Source: JAYTUJ01 sp043744615 (GTDB taxonomy: Bacteria > Patescibacteriota > Minisyncoccia > Phycocordibacterales > CAIRYW01). From it: a stretch of DNA of 21,158 nt. Location of the stretch: positions 1 to 21,158 of the forward strand of contig JAYTUJ010000042.1 in the NCBI GenBank assembly GCA_043744615.1, read 5' to 3'. The position numbers and the translations under genes were made by a program. This document shows positions 7,928 to 13,979 of this stretch, piece by piece. The notes below the pieces were generated by a model. That model was not told the DNA's origin. It saw only the letters and a list, made by a program, of their open reading frames with translations, and searched no databases. Each line of letters begins with the position of its first letter. The stretch's first letter is position 1.

Positions 7928-8200
7928 TTATTGCAGTAATGATTTTTTTAGATCCTTACTGCTCAAAAAAGGCCCCACTAAGTTTTTACCTAATTTAATG
8001 TCTTTTCGAACAGAATCAATTTCTTGTATAGTTTTAGGGTTTAACTGTCTGTCTGCAGAAAAAACAATCCGTCTTTCAGTAATAAAATTACGTAGACTGG
8101 CATTGATTATTGAACTTAAATTGAGCCCCATGTCATAAGCTAGTTTCGCTGCGTCATCTCTGATTTTCGCATCTATCTTAATACTGGTTGTAGTTTTCAT
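7928..8200 (-). CDS. RelB/DinJ-family antitoxin
   Basis: Read from the ATG at 8200, the 90-residue protein begins MKTTTSIKIDAKIRDDAAKL, the ribbon-helix-helix start typical of RelB/DinJ antitoxins (a DNA-binding beta strand, then two helices, with MGLNLSSIINASLRNFI as the second). The C-terminal half is charged and would wrap around the toxin. The antitoxin should bind and neutralise the downstream YafQ-like toxin and repress their shared promoter. An in-frame ATG at 8218 is rejected as the start because it lies inside the promoter spacer. The inferred transcription start at about 8201 makes the mRNA leaderless. Confidence 0.85.
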   Translation of the reverse strand: MKTTTSIKIDAKIRDDAAKLAYDMGLNLSSIINASLRNFITERRIVFSADRQLNPKTIQEIDSVRKDIKLGKNLVGPFLSSKDLKKSLLQ

Positions 8201-8237
8201 AATACTAATTATATACAAAGTAGTATTATTAAGTCAA
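8201..8237 (-). promoter_or_regulatory. Promoter and probable operator of the DinJ/YafQ-like operon
   Basis: On the minus strand TTGACT (8237-8232), an 18-bp spacer and TATAAT (8213-8208) form a good promoter. The inverted repeat AATACTA (8201-8207) and TAGTATT (8221-8227) flanks the -10 box and is a likely site for the ribbon-helix-helix antitoxin to autorepress. Confidence 0.7.
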
Positions 8238-8259
8238 ATCTAATGAGATTATTCGATTG

Positions 8260-8294
8260 TTGACATCAAGTTTATCTTAAGATAAACTTGATGT
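8260..8294 (+). promoter_or_regulatory. Promoter with 32-bp perfect palindrome operator of the Phd/RelE-like operon
   Basis: The half-site ACATCAAGTTTATCTT is followed directly by its own reverse complement, so 8263-8294 is perfectly palindromic. It overlaps the -35 TTGACA (8260-8265) and a -10-like TAAACT (8283-8288) 17 bp further on, and ends 3 bp before the ATG. Binding by the Phd-type antitoxin there would block the promoter. The -10 match is only moderate. Confidence 0.7.
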
Positions 8295-8297
8295 AGT

Positions 8298-8534
8298 ATG
8301 AAAACAGTAAATAAATTGAATATTATTGGTTTTAAGGAATTTAGAGAAAATGCTTTAAAATATATTTCTCAGATTGAAAAAGGGGTTTCTTTTACTGTGC
8401 TTCGAAAATCAAAACCAATTTTTAAATTAGCCCCGGTAGATAGTGAAGATATGTGGGAAACAATTGCTGATTTTACAAAAATAAATAAAGAAGGTGTTTC
8501 TGCTAAAGATGTTATTTCTGCCTTAAGAAAATAA
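8298..8534 (+). CDS. Phd/YefM-family antitoxin
   Basis: The 78-residue protein shows the Phd/YefM pattern: an N-terminal fold IIGFKEFRENALKYISQIEKG followed by the beta hairpin VSFTVLRKSKPIFKLAPV, which together dimerise and bind operator DNA, and a C-terminal acidic helical part (residues about 48-78) that binds the toxin. It should repress its own promoter through the palindrome just upstream. Its TAA stop overlaps the toxin ATG by one base (TAATG), so translation is coupled. The ATG at 8298 sits about 3 bp after the inferred transcription start. Confidence 0.88.
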   Translation: MKTVNKLNIIGFKEFRENALKYISQIEKGVSFTVLRKSKPIFKLAPVDSEDMWETIADFTKINKEGVSAKDVISALRK

Positions 8535-8776
8535 TGGATAAAATTAGTAAACTTTTAAGCAAGATTTCTGCTAAAGATAAAGAAATGATTGCTTGTAGCC
8601 TTGAGAAACTTCTCGAAGGTAGTTTTTCTGGTTTAGATGTTTTAAAACTGAAGGGTTCAGTCGATATTTTTAGAGTTAGGGTTGGTAAATATAGAGTTAT
8701 ATACCAAAAAGCTTTAGTGGAAATACGTATTTTAGAAATATCAAAGCGAGATGATAATACGTATCGAGGGTATTAG
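8534..8776 (+). CDS. RelE/ParE-family toxin
   Basis: The 80-residue protein has the RelE pattern: helical first half (SAKDKEMIACSLEKLLEG), then LKLKGSVDIFRVRVGKYRVIYQ and the end ILEISKRDDNTYRGY. Arg47, Arg49, Arg54, Lys71, Arg72 and Tyr77 sit in the basic core where RelE-type mRNA interferases have catalytic or RNA-binding residues. It should cleave mRNA on ribosomes unless bound by the Phd-like antitoxin. ParE-type gyrase poisons share the fold, so the target is not certain, but the LKG...RvGkYRviY...R motif favours RelE. Confidence 0.88.
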   Translation: MDKISKLLSKISAKDKEMIACSLEKLLEGSFSGLDVLKLKGSVDIFRVRVGKYRVIYQKALVEIRILEISKRDDNTYRGY

Positions 8777-8782
8777 GGTTTA

Positions 8783-8811
8783 TTGACCCATTTTTAAAAC
8801 TCTGCTACAAT
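8783..8811 (+). promoter_or_regulatory. Promoter of rpsP
   Basis: TTGACC (8783-8788), a 17-bp spacer and TACAAT (8806-8811), with TGC directly before the -10 box (extended -10). Seven bases separate the box from the ATG at 8819, so the mRNA probably begins at or one base before the start codon. Confidence 0.8.
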
Positions 8812-8818
8812 TGCTGAT

Positions 8819-9226
8819 ATGTTAAAAATAAGACTACAGAGAACAGGACGAAAGCACGAAGCTACATTTCGGCTTGTACTTACTGATTCAAAAAACAGCA
8901 CAAAAAGCGGTAAATTTTTAGAAATTCTTGGTTCTCACGATTTTCGAAAAAGTGTTAAGCCAACATTCAAAGCTGACCGAATCAAACATTGGATGTCTCA
9001 CGGTGTTCAATTAACTCCTACTATTCACAATCTTTTGATTTCTGAAAAAGTTATCACTGGAAAGAAAATTAACGTTCTTCCAAAAAAGACTGCCCCTAAA
9101 AAAGAAGAAGTTGTTGTTGAAGCAAAAGTTGCTGAAGTAAAAGTTGCCGAAGTAAAATCAGAACCAGTAGTAGAAGCAGCAGCAGTAGTTGAAGAAGTAA
9201 AAGTAGAAGAAGCTCCTGCAGCGTAA
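8819..9226 (+). CDS. rpsP: 30S ribosomal protein S16 with acidic/Ala-Val tail
   Basis: S16 is a small-subunit assembly protein. Residues 1-80 carry the family core: MLKIRLQRTGRKHEATFRLV, then SGKFLEILGSHDF and IKHWMSHGVQLTPTIHNLL. Residues about 90-135 are a low-complexity Ala/Val/Glu/Lys tail (EAKVAEVKVAEVK and further), making the protein longer than the usual 80-90 residues. Such tails are probably flexible and reach out from the ribosome. The leaderless promoter fixes the start at 8819. No rimM, the usual neighbour and maturation partner, is seen before trmD. Confidence 0.95.
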   Translation: MLKIRLQRTGRKHEATFRLVLTDSKNSTKSGKFLEILGSHDFRKSVKPTFKADRIKHWMSHGVQLTPTIHNLLISEKVITGKKINVLPKKTAPKKEEVVVEAKVAEVKVAEVKSEPVVEAAAVVEEVKVEEAPAA

Positions 9227-9290
9227 CCTAATTTTTTTAAGAAAATTTTAAATAATCTTTAAGTAGTCCACAGGTTTGGCTTGTTAACCT

Positions 9291-9318
9291 TTGACCGACA
9301 ACTTGCAGATGCTATAAT
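9291..9318 (+). promoter_or_regulatory. Promoter of khpA
   Basis: TTGACC (9291-9296), a 16-bp spacer and a perfect TATAAT (9313-9318). Transcription should start near 9325, giving a leader of about 29 nt, unlike the leaderless promoters nearby. It lies in the 127-bp gap after rpsP, so khpA can be expressed separately. Confidence 0.8.
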
Positions 9319-9353
9319 TTATTTGTTACTAGTTAATTGATGCAAAGAATACT

Positions 9354-9692
9354 ATGATGGAAGGAGACGTGCAATTTCTTGACTATACTGTCAAAGCACT
9401 TGTTGAAAATCAGAGTGCTGTAAAGATAGTAAGAACAGTAGATGAAATGGGAGTATTGCTTACTCTCACTGTTGATCCAAAAGATATGGGTAAAGTAATT
9501 GGACGACAGGGTAACACAGCTAAAGCAATCCGAACACTTCTTCGGGTTGTGGGCATGAAAAATAATGCTCGAGTTAATCTAAAAATTAACGAACCAGAAG
9601 GATACGTAGCTCCCGCTGATGCTCAGCATACTTCAACAACAGGAAGTGCCACAAAGGCAGTTGATGAAGTAATGGCTGATCTTAAATTTTAA
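9354..9692 (+). CDS. khpA: KH-domain RNA-binding protein KhpA
   Basis: The 112-residue protein has one KH domain of the KhpA (YlqC) family, a small RNA-binding protein often encoded between rpsP and rimM/trmD. It begins with the helix FLDYTVKALVENQ, then VLLTLTVDPKDMGKVIGRQGNTAKAIRTLL with the RNA-binding G-x-x-G loop at G50-R51-Q52-G53. Residues after about 82 are a polar tail. In Firmicutes KhpA pairs with KhpB in RNA regulation linked to cell division; the role here is inferred from the family. ATG 9354 and ATG 9357 are adjacent start choices. An AAGGAG at 9361-9366 lies inside the gene only 2 bp before a GTG and is too close to serve it. Confidence 0.92.
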   Translation: MMEGDVQFLDYTVKALVENQSAVKIVRTVDEMGVLLTLTVDPKDMGKVIGRQGNTAKAIRTLLRVVGMKNNARVNLKINEPEGYVAPADAQHTSTTGSATKAVDEVMADLKF

Positions 9693-9736
9693 TCCTTAAG
9701 GGTTTAAGGTAGGAACAAAAACGCAAATTGTTCTTA

Positions 9737-9764
9737 AAACCGCGCTGTCGAGCGCGGTTTTTTT
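9737..9764 (+). terminator. Intrinsic terminator after khpA
   Basis: AAACCGCGCT (9737-9746), loop GTCG and AGCGCGGTTT (9751-9760) make a perfect 10-bp stem, with the T-run continuing to 9764. Two weaker hairpins precede it: CCTTAA/TTAAGG (9694-9709) and GAACAA/TTGTTC (9713-9733). It separates khpA from trmD. Confidence 0.92.
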
Positions 9765-9803
9765 ATTGCACGGATAATTATTATGGTAAGGCTGACTATG
9801 TTG

Positions 9804-9812
9804 TGCCATAAT
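9804..9812 (+). promoter_or_regulatory. Extended -10 promoter of trmD
   Basis: TGCCATAAT is TGn plus CATAAT, 6 bp before the ATG at 9819, so the mRNA would begin at the start codon. A clear -35 box is not seen. It shows that the in-frame ATG at 9783 is not the true start. Confidence 0.6.
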
Positions 9813-9818
9813 GTTTAT

Positions 9819-10547
9819 ATGAAATTTCATATCGTTACTCTCTTTCCGGAGTCTTTTGCGTCATATATAAGCACGTCTATTATTGGCCGTGCAATCTCAG
9901 AAAAGAAAATCCAGATAAAGTTTTACAACCCCCGCGATTTTGCTGTGATTACCGCAGCGCAGAAAAAAAATGATAGGCCGTATGCTCGAGTTGACGACAA
10001 ACCCTATGGCGGAGGACCGGGAATGGTTATGCAAGCAGAACCGGTTATTAAAGCAATTGCAAAAGCTCTTGGTAAGAAGACCACTAAGCAAGTTCCAGTA
10101 TTTATTTTTGCTGCATCAGGAAAACAATTTACAAATGAATTTGCACGGGAGATTTTGAAAAATAAAATTGCAAAAAAATCTGCAAAAGATAATTCAAAAA
10201 AGTTAGCACAAAAAGAAATTATTTTAGTGTGCGGGCATTATGAAGGAGTCGATGCTCGAGTAAAAACTGTTTTTAAAGCAACTGAAATTTCTATCGGGCC
10301 ATATATTTTAACGGGAGGGGAATTACCAGCAATGATTGTTGTTGATATCGTCTCGCGTCAAATTGAAGGAGTACTCGGAAACTTTAATTCTTTAGAAGAT
10401 GATCGTGTGAGCACAAGTGAAGCCTATACTCGTCCGGAAGTGTTTAGTTATAAGGGTAAAAAATATAAAGTTCCACCGGTGCTTTTGTCGGGAAACCATA
10501 AGCTAATAGAGGAGTGGAAAAAGGGCAAAACAACGATTGACAATTGA
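9819..10547 (+). CDS. trmD: tRNA (guanine-N1)-methyltransferase TrmD
   Basis: TrmD uses S-adenosylmethionine to methylate N1 of G37 next to the anticodon in certain tRNAs, which prevents frameshifting. From the ATG at 9819 the protein has 242 residues. SPOUT landmarks are clear: MKFHIVTLFPESF at the start, RVDDKPYGGGPGMVMQ (58-72), IILVCGHYEGVDARV (134-148), ISIGPYILTGGELPAM (157-172) lining the cofactor knot, and EDDRVSTSEAYTRPE (193-207). A Lys-rich insert of about 15 residues near 114-132 (KNKIAKKSAKDNSKK) precedes the knot. Two tandem TGA stops end the gene. It has its own promoter and follows the khpA terminator; rimM and rplS, its usual neighbours, are absent here. Confidence 0.95.
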   Translation: MKFHIVTLFPESFASYISTSIIGRAISEKKIQIKFYNPRDFAVITAAQKKNDRPYARVDDKPYGGGPGMVMQAEPVIKAIAKALGKKTTKQVPVFIFAASGKQFTNEFAREILKNKIAKKSAKDNSKKLAQKEIILVCGHYEGVDARVKTVFKATEISIGPYILTGGELPAMIVVDIVSRQIEGVLGNFNSLEDDRVSTSEAYTRPEVFSYKGKKYKVPPVLLSGNHKLIEEWKKGKTTIDN

Positions 10548-10564
10548 TGAAGAAATGTTAAAAT
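10537..10564 (+). promoter_or_regulatory. Promoter at the end of trmD, for the rpoB leader or a small RNA
   Basis: A perfect TTGACA (10537-10542) inside the last codons of trmD, a 16-bp spacer and TAAAAT (10559-10564) with TG at 10556-10557 (extended -10). Transcription should start near 10571, about 200 nt before rpoB. No other convincing promoter is seen closer to rpoB. Confidence 0.7.
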
Positions 10565-10570
10565 GCCCTT

Positions 10571-10709
10571 CAAGCGTGCCCGATTGAGTTTTGCTAACGT
10601 GCGCAAGAATTATTAGGTTTTTTTAAACTAAAGCTACTCTTGCAAAGCGATAATTTTTAATCAACAACAAAAAGAGACCTTGTTTCCTCAAGGGTTCTTT
10701 TTATTGTTG
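10571..10709 (+). ncRNA. Structured leader or small RNA upstream of rpoB
   Basis: The RNA from the promoter above would run through a possible stem GCAAGA/TCTTGC around 10609-10643 (with inner TTAG/CTAA pairing) and then the long hairpin at 10662-10709. If that hairpin terminates, the product is a small RNA of about 130 nt. If it is read through, it is an rpoB 5' leader with an attenuator. No known RNA family was recognised, and no start codon with a convincing reading frame is seen. The rest of the 226-bp gap up to rpoB holds no clear element. Confidence 0.35.
10662..10709 (+). terminator. Long hairpin with internal T-run (terminator or attenuator) before rpoB
   Basis: The arms 10662-10682 and 10689-10709 can pair over 21 positions with two mismatches and one G-U, around a TTTCCT loop. 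The core GAGACCTTG/CAAGGGTTC is followed by TTTTT (10698-10702), and the A-tract at 10669-10673 faces it, as in intrinsic terminators that work in both directions. It lies between trmD and rpoB. Confidence 0.65.
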
Positions 10710-10773
10710 CAGTTTTTCGTTTTCAAAATACTTTCGTTTAAAACTTTATTAAGTTGGCTCAATAACATACATT

Positions 10774-13700
10774 ATGTCGACAATACATACACGAGAAAAA
10801 AAGCATTTCGGCAAATATAAGCCAGCATTGGTTGAACTTCCAAACTTGGTGGAAGCACAAATCAATTCATACAAATGGCTTATCGAAAAAGGATTAAAAG
10901 AAGTTTTTGATGAATTTAAATCAGTTCGAGATTATTCTGAAAAGAAATTTCAGTTTGAACTCGGAGAATTTGAAGTTCAAACTCCAAAGTTTAGTGAAAA
11001 CTATGCAAAAGCAAACAAGCTTTCTCTTGAGGCACCTCTTAAAGCAAAAGTAAAATTAACCAATAAAATTTTAGGTTCTGAAAAAGAACAAGAAATTTTC
11101 CTTGCAGATTTTCCTGCGATGACAAATCACGGAACTTTTATTGTTAACGGAATCGAACGAGTTATTGTTCCTCAGTTAGCACGATCATTCGGTGTATTTT
11201 TTGTTGCAAACGAAGTTAAAGGAAAAAACTATTTTGGAGCAAAAGTAATTCCATCTCGAGGAGCATGGGTTGAAATTGAATCTGACCCTGACGGTGCAGT
11301 GTATGTTCGAATTGACCGAAAACGAAAATTCTCAATCACATCACTTCTTCGAGTTCTTGGTGCAAAAACAGATGCTGAAATTCTTAAACTTGTCGAAGGA
11401 AACGAACAAGTTAAAAAAGCGATTGAAATTTCTCTTGCAAAAGATCATGCAAAAACAATCGAAGAATCATACATGGAAATCCATAAACGACTTCGAGACG
11501 GCGATTTAGCAACTCCAGAAAACGCTAAACAATTTGTTACTGATCTATTTAGTTCAGACCGATATGACCTTTCACCAGTAGGACGATACCGATTTAACAA
11601 GCGATTTACAAAAAGTCTTGCAGAAAAAGATCTTGAAATTCGAAAAATCACAACAGATGATATCGTAACAATCCTTAATCATCTTGCAGAATTAAACGAA
11701 AACCCAGAAGCGCTTGCTGACGATATTGACCATCTTGGAAGCAGGCGGGTTCGATATGTTGGAGAACTTCTTCAACAAAAAATTCGAGTTGGTATGACTC
11801 AAATCAAACGAAACATTCAAAACCGAATGTCTACAATTGATACTGATGCTACAATGCCAATTCAGTTTATCTCACCTCGACCGTTACAAGCTCGAATCAA
11901 AGAATTCTTTAGTACAAACCAGTTGTCACAATTTATGCAACAGGAAAACGTGCTAACAGAACTTGAACACTTGCGAACAGTTTCTGCTCTTGGACCCGGA
12001 GGACTCACACGAGAACGAGCAGGTTTTGAAGTTCGAGACGTGCATACTTCTCACTACGGAAGAATTTGTCCGATCCACACACCTGAAGGACCAAACATTG
12101 GTCTTGTACTTCACCTTTCTACATACGCTCGAATTAACGAATTCGGTATGATTGAAACTCCATACGTAAAAGTAAAAAATGGAAAGATCACAAAAGAGAT
12201 CGTATATATGAACGCTCTTGAAGAAGAAGGGTATATCATTGCGCATGCAGCCGCTCGATACGATAAAGAGGGAAACATTCTTGATGAAGATGTAGAAGTT
12301 CGAATCAAAGGAAAACCAGGACTTGTAAATAAAGATACAGTTGATTTTATTGATGTTGCATCAAACCAAGCATTCTCTGTGGCGACTTCTATGATTCCTT
12401 TCCTTAACCACGATGAGGCAAACCGAGCATTGATGGCGTCTAACATGCAAAAACAAGCTACTCCTTGTATCGTTCCCGAAGCCCCATTAGTTGCGACAGG
12501 TATCGAAGGCAAAGCAGCGCTTGATACAGGACGATTAATTATTTCTGAAGAATCAGGAACAATTTCTTATGTTGATGCAAAGAAAATTTCTGTAAAAAAT
12601 GAAAAAGGAAAAGAAAAAGAATATGTTCTTACCGAACTTACTCGAACAAACCAATTTACTGCATACTATCAACGACCTCGAGTTGAACTTGGACAAAAAG
12701 TAAAAGCAGGGGATCTTCTTGCTGATGCTTCATCAACAGACAACGGAGAAATGGCACTTGGACAAAACATCCGAGTAGCGTTTATGACATGGCACGGATC
12801 AAACTATGAAGATGCGATTATTCTTTCAGAACGATTGATTCGAGACAGTAAATTTTCAAGTATTCACATTGAAGAATTTGTTGTTAACGTTCGAGATACA
12901 AAACTAGGACCCGAAGTAACAACTCCCGATATACCAAACGTTGGAGAAAGCAAACTTAAAAACCTCGATGAAGAAGGTATTGTTCGAATTGGAGCAGAAG
13001 TACGACCAGGAGATATTTTGGTTGGAAAAATTACACCAAAAGGTGAAACACAACTTACTCCAGAAGAACGACTTCTTCGATCTATTTTTGGTGAAAAATC
13101 TCGAGATGTTAAAGACACATCAAAACGATTAGAAAACGGAAAACGAGGACGAATCGTTGGGGTAAAAATATTCTCACGAGAAAAAGGAGACAAACTTGAA
13201 TCAGGAATTATTAAACGAATTCACGTTGAAGTTGCACAACTTCGATCAGTACAAGTTGGAGACAAACTTGCAGGACGACACGGAAACAAAGGAGTTATCT
13301 CGGTTGTTCTTCCAGAAGAAGATATGCCATACGATGCTTCAGGAAATCCTGTTGATATTATTTTGACACCGCTTGGAGTACCTTCACGTATGAACCTTGG
13401 ACAGATTCTTGAAATCCACTTAGGGTTAGCGGCACACGCACTTGGATATCAAGCAATTGTGCCTCCGTTTGCGGGAGCAGAAGAAGATGAAATTAAAGCA
13501 GAACTTAAAAAAGCTGGATTTAATGAATCAGGAAAAATGCGATTGTTTGATGGACAAACCGGAGAACAATTTCAAGAAGAAATTGCAGTTGGATACATGT
13601 ATATCCTTAAACTTCACCACATGGTTGAAGACAAAATCCACATGCGATCAATTGGGCCCTACTCTCTTATCACACAACAACCACTTGGAGGAAAAGCACA

Positions 13701-13974
13701 AGGAGGAGGACAACGATTTGGAGAAATGGAAGTTTGGGCATTACTTGGACACGGTGCAGCGCACACACTTCGAGAAGTCCTTACGTATAAATCAGATGAT
13801 ATTCCAGGACGTTCTGCAGCATTCGATGCGATTGTAAAAAATCAACCGTTAAATACTCCCGGAATCCCAGCATCATTTAGTGTACTTTTGGCAAATCTAA
13901 GAGGTCTTGCTCTCGACATTGAACTCAAAGAATTTGATGACAAGTCAGATTTAACAGAAGGAAATAACCAATAA
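10774..13974 (+). CDS. rpoB: DNA-directed RNA polymerase subunit beta
   Basis: The beta subunit forms half of the catalytic cleft of RNA polymerase. At 1066 residues it is shorter than the E. coli (1342) and B. subtilis (about 1190) subunits. Family landmarks: NQLSQFMQQENVLTELEHLR with VSALGPGGLTRERAGFEVRD (from 382, fork loop and rifampicin region), HGSNYEDAIILSERL (674 on, Glu679-Asp680 near the secondary metal), GDKLAGRHGNKGVIS (829 on, Lys831 and Lys839 contacting the nascent RNA), and GGKAQGGGQRFGEMEVWALLG near the C-terminus. At E. coli positions 516, 518, 522 and 529 it has Gln389, Glu391, Thr395 and Thr402 instead of Asp, Asn, Ser and Arg. Arg codons are almost all CGA. No SD precedes the ATG. 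rpoC follows after 5 bp. Confidence 0.98.
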   Translation: MSTIHTREKKHFGKYKPALVELPNLVEAQINSYKWLIEKGLKEVFDEFKSVRDYSEKKFQFELGEFEVQTPKFSENYAKANKLSLEAPLKAKVKLTNKILGSEKEQEIFLADFPAMTNHGTFIVNGIERVIVPQLARSFGVFFVANEVKGKNYFGAKVIPSRGAWVEIESDPDGAVYVRIDRKRKFSITSLLRVLGAKTDAEILKLVEGNEQVKKAIEISLAKDHAKTIEESYMEIHKRLRDGDLATPENAKQFVTDLFSSDRYDLSPVGRYRFNKRFTKSLAEKDLEIRKITTDDIVTILNHLAELNENPEALADDIDHLGSRRVRYVGELLQQKIRVGMTQIKRNIQNRMSTIDTDATMPIQFISPRPLQARIKEFFSTNQLSQFMQQENVLTELEHLRTVSALGPGGLTRERAGFEVRDVHTSHYGRICPIHTPEGPNIGLVLHLSTYARINEFGMIETPYVKVKNGKITKEIVYMNALEEEGYIIAHAAARYDKEGNILDEDVEVRIKGKPGLVNKDTVDFIDVASNQAFSVATSMIPFLNHDEANRALMASNMQKQATPCIVPEAPLVATGIEGKAALDTGRLIISEESGTISYVDAKKISVKNEKGKEKEYVLTELTRTNQFTAYYQRPRVELGQKVKAGDLLADASSTDNGEMALGQNIRVAFMTWHGSNYEDAIILSERLIRDSKFSSIHIEEFVVNVRDTKLGPEVTTPDIPNVGESKLKNLDEEGIVRIGAEVRPGDILVGKITPKGETQLTPEERLLRSIFGEKSRDVKDTSKRLENGKRGRIVGVKIFSREKGDKLESGIIKRIHVEVAQLRSVQVGDKLAGRHGNKGVISVVLPEEDMPYDASGNPVDIILTPLGVPSRMNLGQILEIHLGLAAHALGYQAIVPPFAGAEEDEIKAELKKAGFNESGKMRLFDGQTGEQFQEEIAVGYMYILKLHHMVEDKIHMRSIGPYSLITQQPLGGKAQGGGQRFGEMEVWALLGHGAAHTLREVLTYKSDDIPGRSAAFDAIVKNQPLNTPGIPASFSVLLANLRGLALDIELKEFDDKSDLTEGNNQ

Positions 13975-13979
13975 TCTTT

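Noticed and set aside
8198..8218. Longer antitoxin start at ATG 8218
   Set aside because: It would place the start codon inside the -35/-10 spacer of the operon promoter; ATG 8200 begins the typical MKTTTSIKID sequence.
9369..9371. GTG start for khpA after the AAGGAG at 9361-9366
   Set aside because: Spacing of 2 bp is too short for an SD; ATG 9354 or 9357 is more plausible.
9783..9818. Longer trmD start at ATG 9783
   Set aside because: The extra 12 residues are not part of the TrmD family start, and the extended -10 box lies inside them.
10563..10616. 17-codon basic reading frame (MPFKRARLSF...) in the rpoB leader
   Set aside because: Its ATG overlaps the -10 box, so it would not be in the transcript from that promoter.
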